Assembly: GCA_025935995.1 (NCBI GenBank)
Contig: JAICUF010000006.1
Coordinates: 1 to 56,978, forward strand
DNA length: 56,978 nt
Direction: 5' to 3'
DNA from: Gemmatimonadales bacterium
Lineage (GTDB): Bacteria > Gemmatimonadota > Gemmatimonadetes > Gemmatimonadales > GWC2-71-9
The notes under the pieces were generated by a model. That model saw only the letters and a list, made by a program, of their open reading frames with translations. It did not search any database and was not told the origin of the DNA. Positions 8,798 through 17,552 of this stretch are shown here, one piece after another; position 1 is the first letter of the stretch; the number at the start of each line of letters is the position of its first letter. Both the position numbers and the translations under genes were made by a program.

Positions 8798-10566
8798 TCC
8801 GTCGGCGTGCCCGCCCACAGCCGGGGAATCAGCCGGATGAGCCCGATCGCGCTGATCACGAACAGCACGAGCCAGATCGTCCCGCCGAGCAGATTGCCGT
8901 AGATGAAGCTTCCCGTGCCGAACAGCCCGGCGTACACGAACGTGATGCCGAGCGTCCAGCCGAGGAACATCTGCGGCAGGCTGTCGGGCGAGCCGCCCAC
9001 TCCCGCTGCGGCCTGCACCGGCAGCCAGCCGCGGCCGGCCGGCCGCACCAGGCGATAGAACTTCACCAGCGTCTCGCGGGCGGTCGGCGCCGTGAGCAGC
9101 GTGACCGTGATCCAGATGGCCGATGTCGCCGCGACCACGATCAGCAGTCCGATGTGTGACGGGATGTGGAACCCCATCTTGCCCGCGATGAACAGCCCGA
9201 GCCCGATCAGGAAGGAGCTCGCCATCGCCGAGATCTCGCTCCACGCGTTGATCCGCCACCAGAACCAGCGCAGCAGATAGATGAGGCCCGTGCCCGCGCC
9301 GATGGAGAGCAGGAGCTGGAACGCCTCGCTCGCCGTCGAGAGCAGGAGCGTGAAAGCGCCGCACGCGAGCATCAGGAACGCGGTGAGGAATCGCGATATC
9401 CAGAGATAATGCCGCTGGCTCTTGCCGGGCGCGAGGAATCGCTGATAGAAATCGATCACCAGATACGACGAGCCCCAGTTCAGGTGGGTCTCCATCGTCG
9501 AGCGGTACGCGGCGAAGAGCGAGGCCACCAGCAGTCCTCGCATCCCCGCGGGCAGCAGCGTCAGCATCGCGGGATAGGCCAGGTCGTTCCCGACCAGCGC
9601 CGGATCCACGTGCGGGATGGCGCGCTGGATGTCGGCCAGCGTCGGGAAGACCAGGATCGAGCACAGCGCCACGATGATCCACGGCCAGGGCCGGAGCGCG
9701 TAGTGCGCGACGTTGAACCAGAGCGTGGCCCCCATCGCGTGCCGCTCGTTCTTCGAGGCCAGGATGCGCTGGGCGATGTAGCTGCCGCCACCGGGCTCCG
9801 CGCCCGGATACCAGACCGACCACCACTGCACCGTCAGCGGAATGACGAGCACCGACAGCGTGAGCGAGGTATCGCTGAAATCGGGCAGGAGGGAGAGCGT
9901 CTTGGGATCGATCTTGTGCAGCAGCGCCGACAGGCCCCCGACGGCCGGATGATGCAGCGAGTAGTACGCCGCCGCCGTCACGCCCGCCATGGCGAGCACG
10001 AACTGCACGAGGTCCGTCGCCAGCACCCCCCACAACCCCGACACCGCCGCGAAGAGCACGCAGGCGGTGCCGGTGATGAGGATGGTCTCGAGGCGCCCCC
10101 ACCCCAGCATCACGTTGGCGATCTTCACGGCCGCCAGCGTGACCGTCGACATGATCATCAGGTTGAAGAACAGGCCGAGGTACACCGCGCGGAATCCCCG
10201 CACGAACGCGGCCGGGCGGCCGGAATAGCGCAGCTCGTAGAACTGGAGGTCGGTCAGCACCTTGGACCGCCGCCACAGCTGCGCGTAGAAGAACACCGTC
10301 GCCATGCCGGTCAGCAGGAACGACCACCAGACCCAGTTGTAGGAGACCCCGTGCGTCCGCACGAAGTCGGTGACGAGGTTCGGCGTGTCGGTGCTGAACG
10401 TCGTGGCCACCATCGACGTGCCCACCAGCCACCAGGGAGCAGCCTGGCCCGACGTGAAGAACTCGGCGGTATTGCGTGTGGCGCGTCGGAGGTAGAAGAC
10501 GGCGGGGAGGTAGCACAGGACCAGACTGACGACCACGATGACCCAGTCGAGCGACGTCAGTTCCAT
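8794..10566 (-). CDS. Sodium:solute symporter (SSS family)
   Basis: A 590-residue inner-membrane protein with about 13-14 hydrophobic helices. SSS-family features include an early helix with LCYLPAVFYLRR, FFTSGQAAPWWLVGTSMVA, FSTDTPNLVTDFVR, and long loops carrying YRSTMETHLNWGSSY. It probably takes up a sugar with Na+. It is the first gene of the leftward operon with a nucleotidyltransferase and a sugar kinase, so the cargo is probably the kinase substrate. A possible promoter and a perfect 7-bp-stem hairpin (10593-10609) lie upstream. Confidence 0.9.
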   Translation of the reverse strand: MELTSLDWVIVVVSLVLCYLPAVFYLRRATRNTAEFFTSGQAAPWWLVGTSMVATTFSTDTPNLVTDFVRTHGVSYNWVWWSFLLTGMATVFFYAQLWRRSKVLTDLQFYELRYSGRPAAFVRGFRAVYLGLFFNLMIMSTVTLAAVKIANVMLGWGRLETILITGTACVLFAAVSGLWGVLATDLVQFVLAMAGVTAAAYYSLHHPAVGGLSALLHKIDPKTLSLLPDFSDTSLTLSVLVIPLTVQWWSVWYPGAEPGGGSYIAQRILASKNERHAMGATLWFNVAHYALRPWPWIIVALCSILVFPTLADIQRAIPHVDPALVGNDLAYPAMLTLLPAGMRGLLVASLFAAYRSTMETHLNWGSSYLVIDFYQRFLAPGKSQRHYLWISRFLTAFLMLACGAFTLLLSTASEAFQLLLSIGAGTGLIYLLRWFWWRINAWSEISAMASSFLIGLGLFIAGKMGFHIPSHIGLLIVVAATSAIWITVTLLTAPTARETLVKFYRLVRPAGRGWLPVQAAAGVGGSPDSLPQMFLGWTLGITFVYAGLFGTGSFIYGNLLGGTIWLVLFVISAIGLIRLIPRLWAGTPTE

Positions 10567-10612
10567 GCGGTCGAACCTCGGCGTTGGGTGGCGGGCCGCG
10601 CTGCGGCCCCGG

Positions 10613-10641
10613 ATGATACGCCTCCGCCATGGCCCGCGAAA
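10613..10641 (-). promoter_or_regulatory. Candidate sigma-70 promoter for the symporter operon
   Basis: Minus strand: TTTCGC (10641-10636), 17-base spacer, TATCAT (10618-10613). The predicted leader to the start at 10566 would contain a perfect hairpin, GGGCCGC-GCT-GCGGCCC (10593-10609), with no T-tract. The -35 box is weak. Confidence 0.35.
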
Positions 10642-10673
10642 GGTGGCACGGGCACCCGATTATCTTCGTCGCC

Positions 10674-11042
10674 ATGACCCCGGCCCTCTACAGCATCGCG
10701 GTCTTCGTCCACGACATCGACCGCGCCGTCGCCTTCTACCGCGACACCCTCGGCCTCCCCCTCGTCCGTCAGGGCAGCTTCGGCGCGGAGTTCCTCGAGG
10801 GCGAGCCCCACCTGGGCGTCCACCCGGCCGCCCACCCCGACGCCAAGGCGATGGTCGGCCGCCACACCGGCCTCACCTTTCACGTCCCCGATCTGCTCCA
10901 CTTCTGCGGCCTGCTCCACGACCGCGGCGTCCGATTCGTCACCGAGCCGACCAAGCAGGCCTGGGGCGTCATGGCCATGATCGCGGATCCCGACGGCAAC
11001 GTCTTTGCCCTCTGGGACGACAAGGCGCCCGATGCCGAGTGA
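10674..11042 (+). CDS. VOC-family (glyoxalase/dioxygenase fold) protein
   Basis: A 122-residue single-module VOC protein: ALYSIAVFVHDIDRAVAFYRDTLG at the N-terminus, HTGLTFHVPD in the middle, and MAMIADPDGNVFALWD at the end. Members bind a metal and act as lyases, isomerases, dioxygenases or resistance proteins; the substrate is unknown. ATG at 10674 is the natural family start; an in-frame ATG 15 codons earlier adds an unrelated sequence. TATCTT (10661-10666) lies 7 nt before the ATG, as at other possible leaderless starts here, but no -35 is clear. Its end overlaps the threonine aldolase start. Confidence 0.82.
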   Translation: MTPALYSIAVFVHDIDRAVAFYRDTLGLPLVRQGSFGAEFLEGEPHLGVHPAAHPDAKAMVGRHTGLTFHVPDLLHFCGLLHDRGVRFVTEPTKQAWGVMAMIADPDGNVFALWDDKAPDAE

Positions 11043-12075
11043 CATCCCCCGGAGCTTCGCGAGCGACAACAACGCCGGCGTGCATCCCGAGCTGCTCGCC
11101 GCCATCGCCGCCGCCAACGACGGCCACGTCCTCGCCTACGGCGACGACCCGTTCACCGCGCGCGCTGTCGAAGCCTTCCGCTCCCACCTCGGACCCGGCG
11201 TCGAAGTCTTCTTCGTCTTCAACGGCACCGGCGCCAACGTCCTGGGCATCCAGGCGGTGACGCGGCCACATGAGGCCGTCATCTGCGCCGATCTGGCCCA
11301 CATCAACGTCGACGAGTGCGGCGCGCCAGAGCGCTTCTCCGGATCGAAGCTCCTCGGCGTCCCGGCCCCCGGCGGCAAGGTGACGCCGGCGGCTGTCGCC
11401 GAGCGACTGCATGGAATCGGCGTCCAGCACCACGTCCAGCCCCGCGTCGTCTCCATCTCGCAATCCAGCGAGTACGGGACGGTCTACACGCCGGGCGAAG
11501 TCCGCGAGCTCGCCGCGTTTGCTCACGACAACGGCCTTCTGCTTCACATGGATGGCGCCCGCATCGCCAACGCGGCCGCCGCACTCGACCTGCCGCTCCG
11601 CGCCGTCACGGCTGACGCCGGCGTCGACGTGCTCACCTTCGGCGGCACCAAGAATGGCCTCCTCGGCGGTGAGGCGGTCGTCTTCTTCGACCCCGCGCTT
11701 GCGGCGGAGTTTCGCTTCATCCGGAAGCAGGGCATGCAGCTCGCGTCCAAGATGCGCTTCGTCGCCGCGCAGTTCGACGCCCTCCTCCGCACCGACCTCT
11801 GGCTCCGGAACGCACGGCACGCCAACGCCATGGCGCGACGACTCGGGCTTGGCCTGGGCGCCATCCCCGACGTGACGCTGACGCAGCCCGTGGAGGCGAA
11901 CGCCGTCTTCGCCGTGCTCCCGCGCCGCGCCATCGCCCCGCTGCAGGGCGAGTCCTACTTCCATGTGTGGGACGAGCCGCGGAACGAGGTACGCCTCATG
12001 TGTTCGTTCGACACCACGGCCGACGACGTGGACCGGTTCGTCGCGGCGGCGGCGCGGCACGTGCGCGCGGGCTGA
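11032..12075 (+). CDS. Low-specificity threonine aldolase-like PLP enzyme
   Basis: A 347-residue fold-type I PLP enzyme. It starts with the family pattern FASDNNAGVHPELL, contains LHMDGARIANAAA near residue 178, and has the PLP-lysine region LTFGGTKNGLLGGEA. It should cleave L-threonine or L-allo-threonine, and related beta-hydroxy amino acids, to glycine and an aldehyde. The start overlaps the VOC gene by 11 nt. The next gene (ankyrin) starts in its stop codon, so the three may be one transcript. Confidence 0.88.
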   Translation: MPSDIPRSFASDNNAGVHPELLAAIAAANDGHVLAYGDDPFTARAVEAFRSHLGPGVEVFFVFNGTGANVLGIQAVTRPHEAVICADLAHINVDECGAPERFSGSKLLGVPAPGGKVTPAAVAERLHGIGVQHHVQPRVVSISQSSEYGTVYTPGEVRELAAFAHDNGLLLHMDGARIANAAAALDLPLRAVTADAGVDVLTFGGTKNGLLGGEAVVFFDPALAAEFRFIRKQGMQLASKMRFVAAQFDALLRTDLWLRNARHANAMARRLGLGLGAIPDVTLTQPVEANAVFAVLPRRAIAPLQGESYFHVWDEPRNEVRLMCSFDTTADDVDRFVAAAARHVRAG

Positions 12076-12566
12076 TGCGGGCCTTTCCCCTGGCCGATGC
12101 CGCCGAAGCCGGCGATGATGGTCGGGTGCACGAGCTGCTGCAGCGGGATCCCGGGGCCGTGAACGAGCCGAGGGACGACGGCTGGACCCCGCTGCATCTT
12201 GCGGCCTTCTACGGCCGCGCCGGCGTGGCCGAGCTGCTCCTGACACACCGGGCCGATGCGAATGCCGTGTCCACCAACGCCATGGTCAACCGGCCGCTCC
12301 ACGCCGCGGTGGCGGGCCGTCACCGGGAAATCGTCGAGCTGCTGCTCCGCCACGGCGCCGACCCGAACGCCCGCCAGCACGGCGGGTGGACGCCGCTGCA
12401 GGGCGCCGCGCAGCATGGCGACGCCGCGATCATCCGCGCGCTGGTGGCACACGGCGCCGATCCCGCCGCCCGGAGCGACGATGGCCGGAACGCGAGCGAC
12501 CTCGCCCTGGCGGGTGGCCATGGCGAGGTCGTCGAACTGCTCAGGCGCGCCGATCGGCGCGCGTGA
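12075..12566 (+). CDS. Ankyrin-repeat protein
   Basis: A 163-residue soluble protein made almost wholly of ankyrin repeats. At least four units carry the TPLHLAA-type core: GWTPLHLAAFYGRAGVAELLL, RPLHAAVAGRHREIVELLL, GWTPLQGAAQHG, and a last partial unit DLALAGGHGEVVELL. Such repeats bind proteins; no catalytic domain is visible. It starts inside the stop codon of the threonine aldolase (TGATG). It ends directly against the convergent DUF892 gene with no bases between, so no terminator fits there. Confidence 0.85.
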   Translation: MRAFPLADAAEAGDDGRVHELLQRDPGAVNEPRDDGWTPLHLAAFYGRAGVAELLLTHRADANAVSTNAMVNRPLHAAVAGRHREIVELLLRHGADPNARQHGGWTPLQGAAQHGDAAIIRALVAHGADPAARSDDGRNASDLALAGGHGEVVELLRRADRRA

Positions 12567-13091
12567 CTACATCTCCTCTTCGTACTCCTCCTCGGAGCCC
12601 ACCGCCAGCGCGGCGCTGTTGATGCCGCCCTCGGCCAGCTGCGTCAGGAGCTCGTCGGTGGCCTCTTCCTCGTCGAGCGTCTGCTGCAGGAGCCGCGAGG
12701 CCCAGTCGAGCCCCAGCAGGTTCGCGTAGTTCCGGACACAGCCGTACGCCGCGATCTCGTAGTGCTCCACCCGCTGCGCCGCCGAGATGAGGGCCGCGTC
12801 GATGACGGCGCCGTCGCCGTCCTCCTGCATCATCTCCTTCCCCTCCTCCACCAGCCCTTCCATTCCCTTGCACTTCTTCCCGCGCGGCGAGGCCTCGAGG
12901 CGCTCGAAGATCCGCTCCAGGCGCTCCACGTGCTTCTCCGTCTGGCCCAGATGCTTCTCGAAGGCCCGCTGCAGCTGCGAGCTGCTCGCCGCCTTGGCCA
13001 TGCGCGGCAGCGCCTTCGTCAGCTGCTTTTCCGCGTTGTAGATGTCCTTCAGTTCGTCGATGAACAGGTCCTGCAGGTTGTCGAGAGCCAT
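12567..13091 (-). CDS. DUF892 / YciE-YciF-like ferritin-fold stress protein
   Basis: A 174-residue all-helical protein. Family signatures are LQDLFIDELKDIYNAEKQL at the N-terminus and RVEHYEIAAYGCVRNYA in the third helix, giving Glu/His metal ligands of a di-iron four-helix bundle. The tail is very acidic (EEEYEEEM). YciE/YciF-type proteins are linked to general stress but their chemistry is unsettled. SD-like AAAGGAG precedes the ATG on the minus strand. The next upstream gene, the HELTH-motif protein, ends 18 nt away. Confidence 0.85.
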   Translation of the reverse strand: MALDNLQDLFIDELKDIYNAEKQLTKALPRMAKAASSSQLQRAFEKHLGQTEKHVERLERIFERLEASPRGKKCKGMEGLVEEGKEMMQEDGDGAVIDAALISAAQRVEHYEIAAYGCVRNYANLLGLDWASRLLQQTLDEEEATDELLTQLAEGGINSAALAVGSEEEYEEEM

Positions 13092-13109
13092 GGTGCGGCT
13101 CCTTTCGGT

Positions 13110-13571
13110 TCAGGTTGAATGCTGCCGGCGCTCCCGCGGGCAGTACGGCGAGATGCCCGCCGCCGCGAGGTCACCGTTGAAACAGTCCTCCACGATCTGA
13201 CCCTGCTGCTCCATGCCGTACGCCTCGAACGGCTCTCCGTTCGCGACGTAGCGGTACGGCCCTGACCCGACGCCGAGCGCCAGATGCAGGATGTCGCGCA
13301 CCCGGTCGGCGAGACCGCGGGCGTAGTACACCACGGGCCCCCACGCCTGATACTGGCCGCAGTGCGTGAGCTCGTGCGCGAGGAGCGCCACGGCGAGCGG
13401 CCCGTCGGCCAGGAAGACATGGTTTCCCAGCGTGACCGCGCGGCCGCCGCTCAGCGCGAGAACCGCCCGGCGCAGCGCGTCCCCTCGCTCGCGATGGACG
13501 CGCACCCGGTCGCAGTCCACACGCTCGCACAGGTTCCCGAGCGCCCGCCGCTCCAGCGCGGTGAGCGTCAT
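13110..13571 (-). CDS. DUF4157-like putative metalloprotease (HELTH motif)
   Basis: A 153-residue protein without an evident signal peptide. The centre has GRAVTLGNHVFLADG followed by the zinc motif HELTHCGQYQ, the arrangement seen in DUF4157-type minimal metallopeptidases. Function unknown; some DUF4157 domains sit in contractile-injection cargo, but nothing nearby suggests such a system. It is coupled by an ATGA overlap to the AI-2E-family transporter upstream. The C-terminal third has no recognisable motif. Confidence 0.7.
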   Translation of the reverse strand: MTLTALERRALGNLCERVDCDRVRVHRERGDALRRAVLALSGGRAVTLGNHVFLADGPLAVALLAHELTHCGQYQAWGPVVYYARGLADRVRDILHLALGVGSGPYRYVANGEPFEAYGMEQQGQIVEDCFNGDLAAAGISPYCPRERRQHST

Positions 13572-14731
13572 TTCGCCAGGAACTCCCCGAGCGGCGCCAG
13601 CGACTCGATGTGGTCGCAGAAGATCTTGAACGTCGCGAGCAGCGGCACGGCGATGAACGCGCCGGGAATCCCCCAGATCCAGAGCCAGAACACGAGCCCG
13701 ATGAAGATCGCGACCGGATTGAGCGTGAGCCGCCTCCCCAGCACGAGCGGCGACACGAGATTGCTCTGGATGAAGTTGATCACCAGGTACACGGCCGCCG
13801 GGAGCAGCGCGGCGCCGGTGCCGTCGTAGGTCACGAAGCCGGCCATCAGCAGCATGCCGGTCATCGTCGCGGCCCCGACGTACGGAATGAATTCGAGCAG
13901 CCCGGACAGCACGCCCCAGAGCGCCGCGTTCGGCATGCCGATCGCGAGCATGCCGAGCGTGACGGCGATGCCCTGGCCCACGTTGATCAGCGTGACGGTA
14001 TAGAGATAGGTCGAGATCGCCGCCTCCGTGTCGCGGGCGATCGCCACCGCCGTCTTCTTGTCGCGGAACTGCGGCAGCACCTTGATGAGCTTCTGCAGGA
14101 AGAGATCGCCCACGGCCAGCAGGAAGTAGAGCAGGAGCATGACCTCGAGGAAGCCGGTCAGGATCTCGCGCGTCGTGCCCACCAGCCGCGACGTGAGACT
14201 CGGACCCCGCACCACCACCTGCTGCGCCTGCGACGGCGCGCTGCTCGTCGCCTCCGCCACGCGGTCCGCCGTCTTGCTCACCTGCTCGATCGGCTGCCGC
14301 AGCCGGCGGAGCTTCGCCTGCACCTTCGCCATGCTCGCCGGCGCGGTGCTCACCCACTCCTGCGCCGGCCCGCTCAGCTCGTACACCGCCGTGCCGATCC
14401 CGCCCACCAGCGCGAGGACCACGATCCCCGCGCCGAGCGGCACCGGCACCCGAAGCCGCTTGAGGGCGCGCACCACCGGGCTCAGCAGGAAGTCGAGCAG
14501 GACCGCGAGCAGGATCGGCAGGATGAACGACCGCGCGAAGTACAGCGTGTAGAAGAGCGCCAGCACGAAGAGACCCGTGATCGCGATCGAACGAACCTCG
14601 ATTCGGTTCGCCAGCGCCGCCTCCGTCTTCCCGAGGTCGGTGGGCGTGCCCCGCGCCGTCGTCGCCTGCGCGGTGACGTCGACGTCGGGAGTCAGAACCG
14701 AGCCGGCTGTCGCGGCCGTCGCGTCGGACAT
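13568..14731 (-). CDS. AI-2E family transporter (PerM/YdiK-like)
   Basis: A 387-residue inner-membrane protein. A hydrophilic N-terminus of about 45 residues precedes about 7-8 helices with the family layout: paired N-terminal helices (FILPILLAVLLDFLLSPVV), a long soluble middle segment (about residues 120-190), then C-terminal helices with LWGVLSGLLEFIPYVG and LVSPLVLGRRL. Family members include Na+/H+ antiporters and proposed autoinducer-2 exporters; the cargo here is unknown. Divergent from the acyltransferase gene across 139 nt. Confidence 0.88.
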   Translation of the reverse strand: MSDATAATAGSVLTPDVDVTAQATTARGTPTDLGKTEAALANRIEVRSIAITGLFVLALFYTLYFARSFILPILLAVLLDFLLSPVVRALKRLRVPVPLGAGIVVLALVGGIGTAVYELSGPAQEWVSTAPASMAKVQAKLRRLRQPIEQVSKTADRVAEATSSAPSQAQQVVVRGPSLTSRLVGTTREILTGFLEVMLLLYFLLAVGDLFLQKLIKVLPQFRDKKTAVAIARDTEAAISTYLYTVTLINVGQGIAVTLGMLAIGMPNAALWGVLSGLLEFIPYVGAATMTGMLLMAGFVTYDGTGAALLPAAVYLVINFIQSNLVSPLVLGRRLTLNPVAIFIGLVFWLWIWGIPGAFIAVPLLATFKIFCDHIESLAPLGEFLAK

Positions 14732-14870
14732 GGCGTCTCTGCGTGGCTGGTGATACGAGCCCGCCGGCCTTGTCGGGGCGCGACGGAGGTCGCTAAGGTT
14801 ACCCCGTCCGGGCCGGCTGGTCTGTGCGCTGGCGCACCAGCAACCTCCTCAGAGGATCGCTCCCGCTCCG

Positions 14871-15608
14871 ATGTCCGAACTCTGGCGGTCGCTGGCCTCC
14901 CTCTGGAGCTGGCTCGTGCTCATCCTCTGCGTCCTCATCCTGTTCCCGGTGATGATCCTGCTGCTCGTCGTCACCGGGCCGTTCGATCGCGGGCGCTACG
15001 TCGTCGGCCGGCCGTTCCGCTGGATCGGCATCGTCGTCGCCGCGCTCAACCCCCTCTGGCACTTCCGCCGGACCGGGGTGCGCGTGCGCGACCCGCGACA
15101 TCCGTACGTCGTGGTCTCCAACCACGAATCGTTCGCCGACATCCTTCTCATCAGCCATCTGCCCTGGGAAATGAAGTGGCTCTCCAAGGCGGAGCTCTTC
15201 CGCATTCCGGTGCTCGGCTGGATGATGTCCCTCGCGGGCGATATTCCGATCCGGCGCGGCGTCGGTCCCAGCGCCCTCGAGGCGATCGAGCGGTGCAAGG
15301 CGGTCCTTCGCCGCCACGTCTCGGTGATGATTTTTCCGGAGGGCACCCGCTCGGCCACGGGACGCATGCTGCCGTTCAAGGACGGTGCCTTTCGCCTTGC
15401 CATCGAGGCCGGCGTACCGGTGCTTCCCCTGGTGGTAGCCGGCACCGGCACCGCACTGCCCAAGAAGGGATGGAAGATGGGTCGCGCCACCGCCGAGGTG
15501 CGTGTCCTCGAGCCGGTGCCGACCGAGGGACTGACGCCGGCCGATGCGGCCGGCCTGCGCCGCCGCGTCCGCAATCTGATCGAAGAGGCCCGGGCGACGA
15601 TGGCCTGA
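14871..15608 (+). CDS. plsC: 1-acyl-sn-glycerol-3-phosphate acyltransferase (PlsC-like)
   Basis: A 245-residue membrane-associated acyltransferase. One or two N-terminal helices precede the PlsC domain: block I NHESFAD (catalytic HX4D) near residue 84, block II IPIRRG near residue 125, block III FPEGTRS near residue 155, and block IV VPVLPLVV. It should transfer an acyl group to lysophosphatidic acid in phospholipid synthesis. The frame is clean from the ATG; CCTCAGAGGATC just upstream gives a usable AGAGG SD. It ends 4 nt before the convergent ABC permease gene. Confidence 0.88.
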   Translation: MSELWRSLASLWSWLVLILCVLILFPVMILLLVVTGPFDRGRYVVGRPFRWIGIVVAALNPLWHFRRTGVRVRDPRHPYVVVSNHESFADILLISHLPWEMKWLSKAELFRIPVLGWMMSLAGDIPIRRGVGPSALEAIERCKAVLRRHVSVMIFPEGTRSATGRMLPFKDGAFRLAIEAGVPVLPLVVAGTGTALPKKGWKMGRATAEVRVLEPVPTEGLTPADAAGLRRRVRNLIEEARATMA

Positions 15609-15612
15609 CGCG

Positions 15613-16536
15613 CTAGTCCAGCGCGCGGCCCAGATCGGCAGGCGCCTCGACCCGGCGCGCCGCGGCCGCGAGCGCCAGCAGCGTGAGGAGATACGGAAGC
15701 ATCAGGAAAAGCTGGTAGGGGACCGGCAGCCCAGCCGCCTGAAAGACGAACTGCAGCGCCATCGCTCCGCCGAAGAGGAGCGACGCCACCAGCACCCCCG
15801 CCGGCCGCCACCGACCCAGCGCCACGATCGCGATGGCCACGAATCCGCGTCCCGCCGTCATCCGCTCCGCGAACGTCCCCACCTGCGCGAGCACGAGACT
15901 GGCGCCGGCGAGTCCGGCCAGCGCGCCGGCCACGAGCGTGGCCGCCGTCCGCAGCGCGCGCACCCGCACGCCGACCGCACGCGCCGCCACCGCGCCTTCC
16001 CCCGCGGCACGGAGCGCGAGCCCGACTCGCGTCCGGTAGAGCCACCATCCGGCAAGCGGCACGAGCGCGAAGGCGGCATACGTCGTCGCCGGCTGGTCGA
16101 AGAGCGCCGATCCCGCGAGAGGAATGTCCGCGAGGACCGGGATCCGCCACGCAGGCAGCGTGGGAATCGCGAGCCCTGCGCCCGCCGGCCCGAAGGCAAG
16201 ATGGTAGACCGCGCCCGTGAGCCCGACGGCGCCCAGCGTCACGGCAGTTCCCGCGATGATCTGATCGGCGCCCGCTCCGATCGCGATCGCCGCGAAGACG
16301 AGAGCGAGGGCCGTGCCCGCGGCGAGGCCGGCGGCAAGGCCTGCCCACGGACCTCCCGCCGACGAGCCGATGGTGGCCGCGAGCGCCCCCGAGAGCATCG
16401 CGCCCTCGATGCCCAGGTTGATGACCCCCGACCGCTCCGCCACGAGCTCGCCGGTAGCCGCGAGCAGGAGCGGGGTCGCCACTCGCACGGCGGCGCTCAG
16501 AAACCCCGCGACGATGGCCACCGGCACGGCACTCAC
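15613..16536 (-). CDS. ABC transporter permease, nucleoside-type (second subunit)
   Basis: A 307-residue inner-membrane permease of the BPD_transp_2 family. The pattern GELVAERSGVINLGIEGAMLSGA near the N-terminus is the family mark, followed by about 8-10 hydrophobic helices. The start is GTG at 16536, overlapping the stop of the first permease (GTGA) with GGAAG a few nt before it. With the other permease, the double ATPase and the BMP lipoprotein it forms a BMP-type importer; characterised relatives move purine nucleosides. Confidence 0.88.
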   Translation of the reverse strand: MSAVPVAIVAGFLSAAVRVATPLLLAATGELVAERSGVINLGIEGAMLSGALAATIGSSAGGPWAGLAAGLAAGTALALVFAAIAIGAGADQIIAGTAVTLGAVGLTGAVYHLAFGPAGAGLAIPTLPAWRIPVLADIPLAGSALFDQPATTYAAFALVPLAGWWLYRTRVGLALRAAGEGAVAARAVGVRVRALRTAATLVAGALAGLAGASLVLAQVGTFAERMTAGRGFVAIAIVALGRWRPAGVLVASLLFGGAMALQFVFQAAGLPVPYQLFLMLPYLLTLLALAAAARRVEAPADLGRALD

Positions 16537-17552
16537 GGCGACTTCCGGCGGGCCGCGGCGTCCGCCAGCAGCACCACGATGATGATGACGGCCTCCACGA
16601 GATAGACCGCCACCGCCGGCACGCCGGCATCCCGCTGCATGCCGCCGGCGCCTGCTTCGAGCGCGCCGAAGAGGATGCCGCACGGGACGATCCAGAGCGG
16701 CCGGAGCCGCGCGAGCAGCGCCACCGCGATCGCCGTGAAGCCGTATCCGGGCGAAAGGTTCTGGTAGAGCGCGTACGACACGCCGCCGACCTCGATCCCC
16801 CCCGCCAGCCCGGCGATCGCCCCCGACCACAGGAGCGCGGCCGCGGTGAGACGCGGGACGTCCACTCGCCCGCTGACCAGCGCCGCGCGCGGATTGAGCC
16901 CGGCCGCCCGCAGCCTGAACCCCCACACCGTCCGCGAGAAGAGCAGCGCGAGCAGCGCCGCGATCACGAGCGCCGCGGCGAACCCGAGGTGCAGCCGGGT
17001 GCCGGGGAGCGTCGGGAGCCGCGCCGCCGCGGCGATCGGGTCGCTCTGCGGATAGATGTGCGTATGCTCCTGCAGCGGCCCCTGCACCATCAGGCTCACC
17101 AGCGCCTCGGCCACGAAATTGAGGAGCAGTGTCGTGATCACTTCGAGCACGCCGAACCGGAGTCGGAGCACGACGGGCACCACGATCCAGAGCGCGCCGG
17201 CCACCATCGCGCCGGCCCAGCTCGCGGCGATGGCGGCGGGAGCCGGCCATGACCCCGCCATGACGCCGATCCACGTCGCGCCGATCGCGCCCGCGTAGAA
17301 CTGGCCTTCGGCGCCGATGTTGAGGGCGCCCCCCTGCAGCGCGAGCGCGAAGGCGAGCCCCAGGATGATGAGCGGCGTCGCCCGCACGAGGGTGGATGAA
17401 GTGAACGCGTACCACGAGCCGAACGCGCCATGCCAGAGCGCCCCCAGCGCATCCCCCGCGGGGTATCCGCCCGCCTCGAGCCCCAGGATCAGCACGAGGA
17501 GTCCCGCCCCCACCGCCGTCAGGGCGATGGCTGCGCCGAGCCCCCGGTTCAT
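16533..17552 (-). CDS. ABC transporter permease, nucleoside-type (first subunit)
   Basis: A 339-residue inner-membrane protein. It has the paired motif LALQGGALNIGAEGQFYAGAIG near residue 72, which parallels the INLGIEG motif of its partner, and about 9-10 hydrophobic segments. It lies between the ATPase gene (4-nt ATGA overlap) and the second permease gene (4-nt GTGA overlap). It should form the heterodimeric membrane channel of the BMP-type nucleoside importer. Confidence 0.88.
   Translation of the reverse strand: MNRGLGAAIALTAVGAGLLVLILGLEAGGYPAGDALGALWHGAFGSWYAFTSSTLVRATPLIILGLAFALALQGGALNIGAEGQFYAGAIGATWIGVMAGSWPAPAAIAASWAGAMVAGALWIVVPVVLRLRFGVLEVITTLLLNFVAEALVSLMVQGPLQEHTHIYPQSDPIAAAARLPTLPGTRLHLGFAAALVIAALLALLFSRTVWGFRLRAAGLNPRAALVSGRVDVPRLTAAALLWSGAIAGLAGGIEVGGVSYALYQNLSPGYGFTAIAVALLARLRPLWIVPCGILFGALEAGAGGMQRDAGVPAVAVYLVEAVIIIVVLLADAAARRKSP

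Noticed and set aside
10593-10609. Perfect GC hairpin upstream of the symporter gene, considered as terminator or riboswitch.
   Set aside because: No T-tract for termination and no riboswitch core; noted only with the promoter.
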